Assembly: GCF_008843165.1 (NCBI RefSeq)
Contig: NZ_CP044427.1
Coordinates: 2,418,001 to 2,482,000, forward strand
Source: Ornithinimicrobium pratense
Lineage (GTDB): Bacteria > Actinomycetota > Actinomycetes > Actinomycetales > Dermatophilaceae
DNA: 64,000 nucleotides
Direction: 5' to 3'
The notes beneath the pieces were generated by a model. It did not search any database. It was not told the origin of the DNA and saw only the letters and a program-made list of their open reading frames with translations. Below, piece after piece: positions 32,851 to 41,647 of this stretch (the stretch's first letter is position 1; each line of letters opens with the position of its first letter). Both the position numbers and the translations under genes were made by a program.

Positions 32851-33882
32851 ATGAACCGACCGACCAACCCCCTCTCGCCCAAGGCCAAGAAGGAGCGCAT
32901 CGACTCGCTGGCGTCTTCGGCGGGCGGCCCCCGCGCCGACGCGGACACCGCCACCGACATCGCGGTGCGTGACGTGCAGGTCTCCGACGCCGGCAGCGTC
33001 GGCGAGGACGAGGGTGTCAGCCTGTGGCGCAGCGCCTGGCACCGCCTGCGGCGCAATGTGATCTTCCTCATCGGCGCCGCCATCGTGGTGGCCTTCCTGG
33101 TGCTGTCGATCATCGCGCCCTGGATCGCCCCGCACGACCCCAGCGCCCGCCTGCTCATCGGCGAGGTCTCCCGCCAGGCCAACCCGGTGCCTCTCCCGCA
33201 GCCCGGCTTCCCGCTGGGCGCGGACGACCGCGGTCGTGACGTGCTCTCCCGGCTCATCGTCGGCTCCCGGCAGACCCTCATGGTGGGCGTCCTGGCCACC
33301 CTCGGCGGCTTGGTGGGCGGGGTCACCCTGGGCACGCTGGCCGGCGCCTTCGGCGGCTGGGTGGACGCGGCCGTGATGCGCGTGGTGGACGTGCTGCTCT
33401 CCATCCCCTCGCTGCTGATGGCCTTCACCATCGCCGCGATGTTCGCCCGCCCTTCCCAGTGGACGCTGATCACCGCGATCGCCATCGTGCAGATCCCGAT
33501 CTTCGCCCGGCTGCTGCGCGGATCCATGCTGGCCCAGCGCCGCAGCGACCACGTCGTCGCGGCTACCGCCCTGGGGGTGAAGAAGGCGCCCATCGTCTTC
33601 CGGCACATGCTGCCCAACTCGATCGGCCCGGTCATCGTGCAGGCCACGCTGGTGCTGGCCACCGCGATCATCGACGCGGCGGCGCTGTCCTTCCTCGGCC
33701 TGGGCAACCCTGATGACCGGATGCCGGAGTGGGGGCAGATGCTGGGCCAGAGCCAGCAGTACTTCAACACCTTCCCGCACCTGGCCTACTACCCGGCCCT
33801 GTGCATCATCGTCGTCGCGCTGGGGTTCACCCTGGTCGGTGAGTCCCTGCGCGAGGCGCTCGACCCCAAGTCCCGACGGTGA
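32851..33882 (+). CDS. dppC: Peptide ABC transporter permease, DppC type
   Basis: A 343-residue permease. A hydrophilic, probably disordered head of about 60 residues precedes the first membrane helix, then the OppC N-terminal region and the binding-protein-dependent transport domain with an EAA-like loop (DHVVAATALGVKK). The FLGLG motif near the C-terminus is characteristic of DppC/OppC. It pairs with DppB to form the channel and lies 10 bases before dppD. Confidence 0.92.
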   Translation: MNRPTNPLSPKAKKERIDSLASSAGGPRADADTATDIAVRDVQVSDAGSVGEDEGVSLWRSAWHRLRRNVIFLIGAAIVVAFLVLSIIAPWIAPHDPSARLLIGEVSRQANPVPLPQPGFPLGADDRGRDVLSRLIVGSRQTLMVGVLATLGGLVGGVTLGTLAGAFGGWVDAAVMRVVDVLLSIPSLLMAFTIAAMFARPSQWTLITAIAIVQIPIFARLLRGSMLAQRRSDHVVAATALGVKKAPIVFRHMLPNSIGPVIVQATLVLATAIIDAAALSFLGLGNPDDRMPEWGQMLGQSQQYFNTFPHLAYYPALCIIVVALGFTLVGESLREALDPKSRR

Positions 33883-33892
33883 GGTGGCGTCC

Positions 33893-34951
33893 ATGACCAA
33901 CCCGACCACGAACCAGCCGGCCCCCCGGCCGGCCCGCCCCGGCAGCCACGGGGAGCCCCTGCTGCACGTCGAGGACCTGTCAGTCACCTTCGGCATGAAG
34001 GGCAAGCGACCCTTCAAGGCCGTCGACGGGATCTCCTTCGACGTCGCCCCGGGCCAGACGGTGGGCCTGGTGGGCGAGTCCGGCTGCGGCAAGTCGGTGA
34101 CCTCGCTGGCGATCATGCGGCTGCTGCCCCAGCGCGGCAACCAGGTCACCGGCAGCGTCCGGTTCGCCGACGAGGACCTGCTCACCCTCTCCGATGCGCA
34201 GATGCGCGACCGACGCGGCGCGGAGATGGCGATGATCTTTCAGGACCCGCTGTCCTCACTGAACCCGGTTGTGGCGCTCGGCGTGCAGGTGGCCGAGGTG
34301 ATCGAGCGGCACAAGCGCGCCAAGCGTGACCGGGCCCGCAAGGAGGCCGCGGACATGCTGGAGAAGGTGGGGATCCCCGACCCGACCCGGCGACTGAAGG
34401 ACTACCCGCACCAGCTCTCCGGGGGTATGCGGCAGCGCGCCCTCATCGCGATGGCGCTGGCCTGCGAGCCCCGCCTGCTCATCGCCGATGAGCCGACCAC
34501 CGCGCTGGACGTGACGATCCAGGCCCAGATCCTGGCGCTGCTGCGGGAGCTGGTGACCGAGTCGGGCACCGCGCTGATCATGATCACCCACGACCTCGGC
34601 GTGGTCGCCGGGCTCTGCGACGAGGTGAACGTCCTCTACGGCGGCCGGATCGTGGAGCGGGCCCAGCGCCACGAGCTGTTCGCCAACCCGCGTCACCCCT
34701 ACACCCACGGCCTGCTCGCCTCGATCCCCCGCCTCGACGGCGGGCGCGAGCGGCTGTCCCCGGTGCCGGGGTCGGTCGCCGACAACCTGCCCTGGGACCA
34801 CGCCTGCGCGTTCGCGCCCCGCTGCGTCAACGCGCTCGACACCTGCCTGTCCGTGACCCCGGCCCTGGAGACCGAGCGTCCCGGCGCCGACCCCGATGCC
34901 CCGGAGGCGCACCTGCTGCGCTGCCACAACCCGATGGGAGGCCGGCCGTGA
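33893..34951 (+). CDS. dppD: Peptide ABC transporter ATPase, DppD type
   Basis: A 352-residue ATPase with Walker A GESGCGKS, signature LSGGMRQR, Walker [13 protein letters not shown] and H-loop ITHD. The C-terminal oligopeptide extension contains CAFAPRC...C-type cysteines, which in DppD-class ATPases hold an iron-sulfur cluster. It should form a heterodimer with the next gene product. ATG 33893 is preceded by GAGGTGG. Its stop overlaps the next start as GTGA. Confidence 0.92.
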   Translation: MTNPTTNQPAPRPARPGSHGEPLLHVEDLSVTFGMKGKRPFKAVDGISFDVAPGQTVGLVGESGCGKSVTSLAIMRLLPQRGNQVTGSVRFADEDLLTLSDAQMRDRRGAEMAMIFQDPLSSLNPVVALGVQVAEVIERHKRAKRDRARKEAADMLEKVGIPDPTRRLKDYPHQLSGGMRQRALIAMALACEPRLLIADEPTTALDVTIQAQILALLRELVTESGTALIMITHDLGVVAGLCDEVNVLYGGRIVERAQRHELFANPRHPYTHGLLASIPRLDGGRERLSPVPGSVADNLPWDHACAFAPRCVNALDTCLSVTPALETERPGADPDAPEAHLLRCHNPMGGRP

Positions 34952-36156
34952 GCACCCCAGCGGAGCGCCCCGAGCCCCGTGCCGAGGACCCTGCACAGCC
35001 CCGCCCGGACCGCGCCGAGCAGCACCCCGGTGCCCAGGACGACCTGCTCGTCGACGTTCGCGGGCTCAAGGTGCACTTCCCGATCAAGCGGGGCGTGATC
35101 CTCGACCGCACGGTTGGTCACGTCTATGCCGTGGACGGGATGGACCTGCAGATCCGCCGCGGGGAGACCTACGGCCTGGTCGGGGAGTCCGGCTGCGGCA
35201 AGTCCACCTTCGGCCGGGCGCTGCTGCGCCTGGAGGACCTCACCGAGGGTGAGGTCTACTTCGACGGGGTGGACCTGGCCTCGCTCAAGGGCGAGAAGCT
35301 GCGCACCCAGCGCCGGCACATGCAGATGGTCTTCCAGGACCCCCTGGGCAGCCTGGACCCCCGCCAGACCGTGGAGCAGCTGCTGCTGGAGGGGATGCAG
35401 GCGCACGGCATGGTCAAGGGCGGCAAGGCCAAGGACCGGCTGGTCGAGCTGCTCAAGGCGGTCGGGCTGCCGCGGACCGCGCTGACGAAGTACCCCCACG
35501 AGTTTTCCGGCGGGCAACGGCAGCGCATCGGCATCGCCCGGGCCCTGTCCGTGGACCCGCAGCTGATCGTCGCCGACGAGCCGGTGAGCGCGCTGGACGT
35601 CTCGGTGCAGGCCCAGGTGATCAACCTGCTGGTGGACCTGCAGGAGGAGTTCGGGCTGACCTACCTGGTCATCGCCCACGACCTGGCCGTGGTCCGGCAC
35701 ATCAGCGACCGGATCGGGGTGATGTACCTCGGCGGGCTCGTCGAGGAGGCGGAGGCAGACGACCTCTACGCCGCTCCCCTGCATCCCTACACCCGGGCCC
35801 TGCTCTCGGCCGTGCCGGTCCCCGACCCGGAGGTCGAGGACTCCCGCGAGCAGATCCTGCTGGTCGGTGACCTGCCCTCCCCCGCCAACCCGCCCCCGGG
35901 CTGCCGGTTCCACACCCGCTGCCCCTGGCGGCAGGAGACGCGCTGCGACGACGAGCGCCCCCCGCTGAGGGTCGTGCAGATCGACGGCGTGCCGGCCCAC
36001 CACCGGGTGGCCTGCCACTGGGCCGAGGAGATCGCCAGCGGCGAGATCCAGCCACACGACGTGAAGGTCGTGCTCACCGACCCCACGGACAAGCAGTCGG
36101 ACAGCGACGACTCCCTCTACGCCAACGTCACCGGGCACGTCGCCGACGTGGACTGA
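34948..36156 (+). CDS. dppF: Peptide ABC transporter ATPase, DppF type
   Basis: A 402-residue ATPase with Walker [10 protein letters not shown], signature FSGGQRQR, Walker [13 protein letters not shown] and H-loop IAHD. The C-terminal extension contains [10 protein letters not shown] hydrophilic head and tail make it longer than usual. GTG 34948 overlaps the dppD stop by 4 bases, so the ATPase pair is translated together. It ends the transporter operon, and a hairpin follows. Confidence 0.92.
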   Translation: MSTPAERPEPRAEDPAQPRPDRAEQHPGAQDDLLVDVRGLKVHFPIKRGVILDRTVGHVYAVDGMDLQIRRGETYGLVGESGCGKSTFGRALLRLEDLTEGEVYFDGVDLASLKGEKLRTQRRHMQMVFQDPLGSLDPRQTVEQLLLEGMQAHGMVKGGKAKDRLVELLKAVGLPRTALTKYPHEFSGGQRQRIGIARALSVDPQLIVADEPVSALDVSVQAQVINLLVDLQEEFGLTYLVIAHDLAVVRHISDRIGVMYLGGLVEEAEADDLYAAPLHPYTRALLSAVPVPDPEVEDSREQILLVGDLPSPANPPPGCRFHTRCPWRQETRCDDERPPLRVVQIDGVPAHHRVACHWAEEIASGEIQPHDVKVVLTDPTDKQSDSDDSLYANVTGHVADVD

Positions 36157-36170
36157 GGGCGCGCTCCGCT

Positions 36171-36192
36171 GGCCCGGCTGACCACCCGGGCC
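36171..36192 (+). terminator. Hairpin after the peptide transporter operon
   Basis: GGCCCGG (36171-36177) and CCGGGCC (36186-36192) form a 7-bp stem 15 bases after the dppF stop. Confidence 0.45.
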
Positions 36193-36239
36193 GGTGGCGG
36201 AGGTATCACCCGGAGCCGTCCCCGCTCTTCTCCCACAGA

Positions 36240-36258
36240 CCCCGGCGCCCGGCCGGGG
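36240..36258 (+). promoter_or_regulatory. Leader hairpin before the Pro/Trp-rich gene
   Basis: CCCCGGC (36240-36246) and GCCGGGG (36252-36258) form a stem ending 22 bases before ATG 36281, just ahead of the GGGAGAAGGGA ribosome site. It may modulate translation or be a second terminator. Confidence 0.35.
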
Positions 36259-36280
36259 CAGGGAGAAGGGACGAGTTCCG

Positions 36281-36778
36281 ATGTGGACGTCTGAGGACTT
36301 TCCCGGCGCCGACAAGGTGCCGTGGCAGCTGCTCATCCGGGCCAAGTTCGTGCGTGAGATCGACGCGTTCGTGGCCAGCACCATCGTCAACCAGCTTGCG
36401 CACGTCGCCTCCGCTGAGCTCACCGTCAAGGTCGCCGACGCGGCCGCCACGGCCATGCGGTCGGGGTCGCAGCCGCGTGAGGAGGTCAGCCGCACCGCCC
36501 GCGCCGAGACGCTCCTGGCCGTGGCCGAGTTCATCGAGATCTGCCCGCCGTGGCCCTGGCCGCGCCCGTGGCCCTGGCCTCCGCGGCCCCCGTGGCCGCC
36601 GCGGCCCTGGCCGTGGCCCGACCCGCCGCCGTGGTCCGAGCAGGACAGGCTGCTGCCCGAGCTCGGCACGCCATACGAGGGTCTGGTCCTGCAGGCGGCG
36701 CTGGAGCTGATCGACCGGGTCGGCAGCCCCCAGCTACAGGACCTGGGGGCCGTGCTGAAGGAGGTCGGTCACCACTAA
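36281..36778 (+). CDS. Protein with a 30-residue Pro/Trp tract, unknown function
   Basis: A 165-residue protein I do not recognise. Residues 1-88 look alpha-helical (VREIDAFVASTIVNQLAHVASAEL...). Residues 89-118 are almost pure proline (18) and tryptophan (8) with three arginines, for example PPWPWPRPWPWPPRPPW. Residues 119-165 are again helical. There is no signal peptide or membrane helix. The tract resembles Trp/Pro-rich peptides such as indolicidin in composition, and should form a polyproline-II rod. GAGAAGGGA 11 bases before the ATG is a good ribosome site. It sits between the peptide transporter and a flavoprotein. A binding or scaffold role is speculative. Confidence 0.7.
   Translation: MWTSEDFPGADKVPWQLLIRAKFVREIDAFVASTIVNQLAHVASAELTVKVADAAATAMRSGSQPREEVSRTARAETLLAVAEFIEICPPWPWPRPWPWPPRPPWPPRPWPWPDPPPWSEQDRLLPELGTPYEGLVLQAALELIDRVGSPQLQDLGAVLKEVGHH
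36545..36634 (+). repeat. Degenerate CCGTGG/CCCTGG repeat coding for the Pro/Trp tract
   Basis: Ninety bases built from shuffled CCG/CCC-TGG triplet pairs and nearly devoid of A and T. It is likely to be prone to slippage during replication and to sequencing error. Confidence 0.75.
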
Positions 36779-36791
36779 GTGGTTGGGTGCA

Positions 36792-36900
36792 CCCACCCCG
36801 CGGGGCCAGGAGGGCTTTGCCCACCCCGCGGGGTTGGGCGCGCCCGCCGTCGGACGGGGCAGCGGGCCTCGCTCGACCCGACAGCGGGCCTCGCTCGACC
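36792..36900. repeat. Two families of direct repeats in an intergenic region
   Basis: CCCACCCCGCGGGG occurs at 36792-36805 and 36820-36833. A 19-base unit beginning CAGCGGGCCTCG occurs at 36860-36878 and 36882-36900, a 22-bp period. The first unit contains the palindrome CCCCGCGGGG. The region separates the Pro/Trp-rich gene from the flavoprotein gene and has no gene of its own. Confidence 0.75.
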
Positions 36901-36966
36901 GGCGCGCCCGGCGACCCGCGGCTACTGTCGATCAAGACCGTTGGCCGACCCAAGGACGGAGCACCC

Positions 36967-38151
36967 ATGGCCTGGCACGACGTCCTCATCGTCGGTGGCG
37001 GCAACGCCGGCATCTCCCTCGCCGCCCGGCTGCGGCGCCTCGGCGCCCACGACGTGGCGATCGTGACGCCGGACCGCCCGCACCGCTACCGGCCGATGCT
37101 CAACTACGTCGCCGCCGGCCAGGCCGCGATGAGCGAGCTCACCCGCACGGCCGCCTCCGTCGTGCCGAAGGGTGTCACCTGGCTGCCCACCACGGCGGTC
37201 GCGGTGCACCCGGAGCAGCGGGAGCTGGAGCTGGAGGACGGGCGGCGGGTCGGCTACGGCGACCTGGTGCTGGCGACCGGGCTCGAGGAGGACAGGGATG
37301 CCATACCGGGCCTGGCGGAAGCCATGGACGCCGGCTGGGCACGCACCGCCCACCTGGAGAGCCAGGCTGAGGGCATGTGGCCGACGATCAGGTCGATGAC
37401 GCGTGGCCGGGTCGCCTTCACCGTGCCGCCCGAGCCCTCCCCGTGCGGCGGGACGGCGCTCAAGCCGCTCTTCCTCGCCGTCGACCACTGGCGTGAGCAG
37501 GGGGTGCTGGACGCCATCGACGTGCATCTGGTCACGCCCTTTGCCTCCGTGCTCGACCTGCCCTTCGTCGACCACCGGCTCGAGCCGCTGCTGGCCGAGG
37601 CCAGGGTCAACGTGCACCACAGCTCGACCGTCGGTGCGGTCGACCACGAGGCGCGCAGCCTGACCCTCGACGGCGCTGGGCGCGGACTGCGGCTGGAGGA
37701 CGTCGACCACGCCTTCGTCGTCCCGCACTACCGCGGCCCGTCCTGGCTGACCCCGCTCGCCGCCCCGGATGGCGTCGGCCAGGTCGACGTCGATCCCGGG
37801 ACGATGGCCCACCGCAGCGCGCCGCGGGTGTGGAGCCTCGGCGACGTCGCCCGCCTGCAGACCCGCCCCTCGGGCGGGGCCCTGCGGCGGCAGGTCGAGG
37901 TGCTCGCCGACAACATCCGCGCCCAGCGGCTCGGCGAGCCGCTGGGGCGCTACGACGGCTACACGATCATCCCGGTCACGACCGACCGAAGGCGGCTGCT
38001 CCTGGCCGAGTTCGACCGCTCCGGCGCCCAGCAGCAGTCGACCAGGCTGGTCGACGTCACCGTGCCCCGGCGGGCGCTGTGGGTCTTCGACCGCTACCTG
38101 GAGCCGGTGATCTACTTCCGGGCGTTGCTCAAGGGTCGGCTCGTCCCCTGA
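36967..38151 (+). CDS. FAD-dependent oxidoreductase resembling sulfide:quinone oxidoreductase
   Basis: A 394-residue flavoprotein. An N-terminal FAD-binding motif IVGGGNAGISLAARL is at about residues 8-22, with the second nucleotide region LVLATGLEEDRDAIPG and a C-terminal WSLGDVARL motif that contacts FAD. Layout and length resemble sulfide:quinone oxidoreductase and NDH-2 relatives. Only one cysteine is present (SPCGGTALKP), so the usual redox cysteine pair is missing and sulfide oxidation by the standard mechanism is doubtful. ATG 36967 has AGGACGGAG 6 bases upstream. The electron donor and acceptor are unknown. Confidence 0.82.
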   Translation: MAWHDVLIVGGGNAGISLAARLRRLGAHDVAIVTPDRPHRYRPMLNYVAAGQAAMSELTRTAASVVPKGVTWLPTTAVAVHPEQRELELEDGRRVGYGDLVLATGLEEDRDAIPGLAEAMDAGWARTAHLESQAEGMWPTIRSMTRGRVAFTVPPEPSPCGGTALKPLFLAVDHWREQGVLDAIDVHLVTPFASVLDLPFVDHRLEPLLAEARVNVHHSSTVGAVDHEARSLTLDGAGRGLRLEDVDHAFVVPHYRGPSWLTPLAAPDGVGQVDVDPGTMAHRSAPRVWSLGDVARLQTRPSGGALRRQVEVLADNIRAQRLGEPLGRYDGYTIIPVTTDRRRLLLAEFDRSGAQQQSTRLVDVTVPRRALWVFDRYLEPVIYFRALLKGRLVP

Positions 38152-38163
38152 GCCGGCCAGAGG

Positions 38164-39234
38164 TCATACCTCGGTGTCGAGCAGCTCCTTGAGGTGCTCG
38201 TCGAGCTCGGCGAGGTAGGACTCCTCGAAACCGAAGAGCCCGAAGTGGCCGGCCACCGAGTGCAGCACCCGCAGCTCGCTGCCGGGCACCAGCGCCTGCT
38301 CCCGCTCGCAGTCCCGCGGCGGGAAGAACATGTCCTCGTCGATCGGCATCACGAAGGTCCGCGCGGTGACCCGGCCGAGGGCCGCCGACAGGTCGCCGCC
38401 GGTGTGGCGGGCCACGTCGCCGCGCTGCCACTTCCAGGCCATCGCCAGCAGCGCGTTGGGGTCCATCGCCGCGAACGTGGGCCGCAGGAACCGGTCGCGG
38501 AACTCCTCGAAGGTGTCCCAGGTGACGTCCGGCAGCTGCACGTTGCGCCAGAACTCCGAGCGCCAGAACTCAGTCGACAGCCCCATCACCGCCCAGATGT
38601 CGGCGTGCCGCCGCAGCCCGTCCGCGACGTCGGCCGGGGATGAGTAGTCGCCGCCGTTCCAGCCCGGGTCGGAGGTGATGGCGTCCATCAGGGTCTGGGT
38701 GAAGAGGAAGTCGTGCGGGGTGTTCTGCGCGGTGCCGGCGATCATCGCCGCCCGCTGCACCTTCTCGGGGAAGCGCACCGCCCACTCCCAGGTCTGCTGG
38801 GCCCCCATCGACCCGCCGACCACGAGGGCCAGCCGCTCGATGCCCAAGACCTCGCGCAGCAGCTGCTCCTGGGCGCGCACGTCGTCCCCGATCCGCACGT
38901 GGGGGAAGGCGGCCATCGCGATCTCGCCGGCGGTGTTGTGCGGGGAGGTCGACAGGCCGTTGCCGATCTGGTTGACCACGACGATGAAGTAGCTCGACGG
39001 GTCCAGCGCCCGACCCTCCCCGATGTAGGTCAGCTCCCACGCCTGGTGGGTGCCGGAGAACCAGGTGGGGATGAGGATGGCGTTGTCCCTGGCCTCGTTG
39101 AGCTCGCCGTAGGTGGCGACCGCGAGCTGCAGGTCCGGGACGACGCCGCCCTCCTCCAGCTCGAACCGGCCGAGCCCGTGCAGCTCGTAGGGCCCCTGCA
39201 CCTCGGGGGTGTAGAACGGGTTCTCCAGGGTCAT
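38164..39234 (-). CDS. Alpha/beta-fold hydrolase or acyltransferase, MetX-like
   Basis: A 356-residue alpha/beta-hydrolase fold protein. The nucleophile elbow GGSMGAQQTWEWAV is near residue 138, an aspartate follows in FVMPIDEDMFFPP, and a histidine in GHFGLFGF near the C-terminus completes the triad. The VPDLQLAVATYGELN start and the elbow resemble homoserine O-acetyltransferase (MetX), but no methionine or cysteine gene is nearby, so the substrate is uncertain. ATG 39234 is chosen because AGGAGG lies 8 bases upstream. It is convergent with the flavoprotein gene, 12 bases apart. Confidence 0.8.
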   Translation of the reverse strand: MTLENPFYTPEVQGPYELHGLGRFELEEGGVVPDLQLAVATYGELNEARDNAILIPTWFSGTHQAWELTYIGEGRALDPSSYFIVVVNQIGNGLSTSPHNTAGEIAMAAFPHVRIGDDVRAQEQLLREVLGIERLALVVGGSMGAQQTWEWAVRFPEKVQRAAMIAGTAQNTPHDFLFTQTLMDAITSDPGWNGGDYSSPADVADGLRRHADIWAVMGLSTEFWRSEFWRNVQLPDVTWDTFEEFRDRFLRPTFAAMDPNALLAMAWKWQRGDVARHTGGDLSAALGRVTARTFVMPIDEDMFFPPRDCEREQALVPGSELRVLHSVAGHFGLFGFEESYLAELDEHLKELLDTEV

Positions 39235-39371
39235 CTCTGTCTCCTCCTTGAGCAGGTATGCGATGTCCGGAGCTGGCCGTGCCGGCACGTGGCGGCAGGT
39301 GCCCCGACGCTCGCACCCTACGGCCTCGGCCAGCGCTCGTGCGGCCTCTCCCGCCGCCTAGTAGCCGCCCG

Positions 39372-40199
39372 TCAGCTCCAGCGCACCCTGGCCCGTTGCC
39401 GCCAGACCCGGTCCAGGATCCCTACGGGGTCGTCCACGGCGTCTGGCGAGGTTCGGTTCCACAGGGCGAGGTAGAGCGCAGGCGCTGACCCACGGATCGT
39501 CACGGTTTCGGAATCGGGGTCGGCAGCCACCGGGCTGTCGGGGGCGGTTCCTGGGCCGATCTCACCACCCTCACCCTCCAGCCGGGTGGTGACGACCGCG
39601 CCGTCAGCCTGCACCTCCACCGCCCAGGCCCGGTCCCCCGCAGCCGGCCTCACGCCGAAACACAGCGGCCCCGCGCCCTGGAAGCGCGACCTGCCCCGGG
39701 TGACGAAACCGGTCAGCATCTCGTCGACACCGTCCAGGGCGACCTGGGGGTCGATAAAGTCGGCGTCCTGCGGCGTGGGGAGCCGGCCCAGGCTCGCGGC
39801 GAGCGCGTCGACCGCATGGATGGTCGTCTCGTGACACTGCCTGCGCGCCCAGAACACCCGCGGCGCGGGCGCGTCCTTGAGGAAGACGTCGGCCCGGACG
39901 TCATCCGGCACCTCCCGCAGGGTGCCGATCACGGCGTCGGCGCCCTCGAGGAGCCAGGCGACCGGGTCGGCGGCCTGCTGGCCCTCAGCGTTCCAGCTCG
40001 GCGGGTGGCAGTCCTGCCCGAGCAGGTTCGCCCGCGCCCAGCGGTGGACCATCCCCTGGTGCGCCAGGAGCTTGCGCACGGTCCAGGTCGGACAGGTCGG
40101 CACCACTGCGTCCACCCCCGACCGGGCGGCGAAGCGTGCGAAGGCGTCTACCGCCGTGCGCAGCCCGGTGACGTGCTCCTCGACGGTGCGGTGCTCCAT
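39372..40199 (-). CDS. Maleylpyruvate isomerase-family mycothiol-dependent enzyme
   Basis: A 275-residue protein with an N-terminal DinB/MDMPI metal-binding domain (VPTCPTWTVRKLLAHQGMVHRWA, about residues 33-55; a further His in CHETTIHAVDAL) and a C-terminal MDMPI domain. Such enzymes use mycothiol as cofactor, consistent with the MshB gene in this window. The substrate is unknown. ATG 40199 is preceded by CATGAT 6 bases upstream, a leaderless arrangement. Confidence 0.83.
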   Translation of the reverse strand: MEHRTVEEHVTGLRTAVDAFARFAARSGVDAVVPTCPTWTVRKLLAHQGMVHRWARANLLGQDCHPPSWNAEGQQAADPVAWLLEGADAVIGTLREVPDDVRADVFLKDAPAPRVFWARRQCHETTIHAVDALAASLGRLPTPQDADFIDPQVALDGVDEMLTGFVTRGRSRFQGAGPLCFGVRPAAGDRAWAVEVQADGAVVTTRLEGEGGEIGPGTAPDSPVAADPDSETVTIRGSAPALYLALWNRTSPDAVDDPVGILDRVWRQRARVRWS

Positions 40200-40205
40200 A
40201 CCCGG

Positions 40206-40211
40206 ATCATG
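40206..40211 (-). promoter_or_regulatory. -10 element, leaderless start of the MDMPI gene
   Basis: CATGAT on the minus strand, 6 bases before ATG 40199. Confidence 0.4.
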
Positions 40212-40265
40212 ACAGCCCTCGCACGATCGGGTCCACGACCTGGCGCAGTCCGAGGCATGCCTGCG

Positions 40266-40288
40266 GCCCGGCTCGCTCGGAGCCGGGC
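40266..40288 (-). terminator. Terminator after the HNH gene
   Basis: GCCCGGCTC (40266-40274) and GAGCCGGGC (40280-40288) form a perfect 9-bp stem with loop GCTCG, 11 bases after the HNH stop. Confidence 0.6.
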
Positions 40289-40299
40289 GCGGGGCGGGG

Positions 40300-41634
40300 T
40301 CATCGCAGGTGCCAGGTGACGCCGTGGTCGTCGACGGTCGCGCTGAGCCCTCGTTCGTGCACCCAGGTGTGGTGCCGGGGACAGAGAAGGGCGTAGTTGG
40401 ACAGGTCTGACCTGCCGCCCCGGGCCCAGGGGATGACGTGGTGGGCGTCGCACCAGGTCGCGGGCACGGTGCAGCCCGGGACGGTGCAACCCTTGTCACG
40501 CACGGCCAGGCGGACCCGCTGCCCGGGGGTGACGAGACGGTGGCGTCGGCCCTGGTCCACGACCTCCGACGGTCCGCCGAGCACCATCGGGATGATGTCG
40601 GCCTCGCAGGCCAGCCGCCGGATCGACTCCGCGCTGACGGTGGCCCCGGCGGCGGTGGCGCCGCATCCGGGCAGCTGCCCGTCAGTCTCGGCCAGGCTGC
40701 GCCGCAGGGTCTCCAGATCGAGGGTGACGATCAGGGTCGCCTTCGTGGTGGTCGGTTGACCTTTGCTGCCGGCGACGCCGCGGCGGACCACGGTCATCAA
40801 CGCGTCGTAGCGCCGCTGCCCGGGCGTGCGCCGGTCTTCCTCACCGGTCGCCTTGACCTCCTCGCGGGAGGCCGGTGCCGCCAGCGGGGAGGTCAGGATC
40901 GCCTTGACGGCCGCGTAGTCGGCGTCGTCGCCGAAGGTCATGATGATCCGTTTGACCGAGCCGTCGGCCAGCGACGACTCGTGCACATCGCGCAGCTCGT
41001 GCTGGGCCCGCCGTCGCTCCTCGTGGTCCTTCTCCGGCAGGCACTCCTGCAGCAGCTTGCTGATGATCGCGCTGATGTCTTGGTCGTCGAAGTCCGGCTT
41101 GCAGCCGGACTTCGCCATCAGGTCCACGGCCTGCCCGTACTCCTCGGGCGACACTGCCCGGCGGATCCGCGTCAGGGCCCGGTGCAGAGTGGCCGCCCGC
41201 TCCAGCGACATACCTCCGGTCAGCACACCGTCGACCAACGGGGCATGGACCTGCTCCTGGCCCGCCTGCGCCATACGGACCAGGGCGTGCAGCACCGGCT
41301 TGGCCAGGTCCGGACAACGCAAAGCCAGCCAGTCGGCCAGGCTCATCCCCTCAGCGGTGTGCAGCCCTCGCTGGCGTGCTTCGCAGGCCAGCCGCACCCG
41401 CGCCCGCTGCAGCGCGGAGGCGACCGTCGAGACCGCCTCCAACCCCGACCGCAGCTCCGCCTCCTGCAGCCGGGCAACCTCCTGAGTGGCCAGGTCAGCG
41501 TATGTCGCCTCCCGCCCCGCCTCGCGCAGGCACCCCACCACCTGCTCCCCGGGCAGCCGGGTTGCGGGCAGCCGACCCTCCCGGACCTCCCCCGCGGTGG
41601 TCCGGAGCACCTCTCCGGTCCAACTCTGCTTCAT
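40300..41634 (-). CDS. DUF222 / HNH endonuclease family protein (13E12-like)
   Basis: A 444-residue protein with an N-terminal DUF222 domain (about residues 40-330) and a C-terminal HNH nuclease domain carrying CTVPGCTVPATWCDAHHVIPW, with the second zinc-binding half LCPRHHTWVH. These 13E12-type proteins are multicopy in many actinobacterial genomes and are often linked to mobile or repeated DNA; their function is unproven. ATG 41634 is supported by TACAGT 7 bases upstream. It is likely monocistronic, with its own terminator. Accessory genes and frame-disrupted genes begin just upstream. Confidence 0.88.
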   Translation of the reverse strand: MKQSWTGEVLRTTAGEVREGRLPATRLPGEQVVGCLREAGREATYADLATQEVARLQEAELRSGLEAVSTVASALQRARVRLACEARQRGLHTAEGMSLADWLALRCPDLAKPVLHALVRMAQAGQEQVHAPLVDGVLTGGMSLERAATLHRALTRIRRAVSPEEYGQAVDLMAKSGCKPDFDDQDISAIISKLLQECLPEKDHEERRRAQHELRDVHESSLADGSVKRIIMTFGDDADYAAVKAILTSPLAAPASREEVKATGEEDRRTPGQRRYDALMTVVRRGVAGSKGQPTTTKATLIVTLDLETLRRSLAETDGQLPGCGATAAGATVSAESIRRLACEADIIPMVLGGPSEVVDQGRRHRLVTPGQRVRLAVRDKGCTVPGCTVPATWCDAHHVIPWARGGRSDLSNYALLCPRHHTWVHERGLSATVDDHGVTWHLR

Positions 41635-41641
41635 GCGAACA

Positions 41642-41647
41642 ACTGTA
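41642..41647 (-). promoter_or_regulatory. -10 element, leaderless start of the HNH gene
   Basis: TACAGT on the minus strand, 7 bases before ATG 41634. Confidence 0.45.

Noticed and set aside
40300..41634. HNH protein considered as a restriction enzyme or homing endonuclease
   Set aside because: The DUF222 plus HNH layout is the 13E12 family; no methylase, intron or intein junction is next to it.
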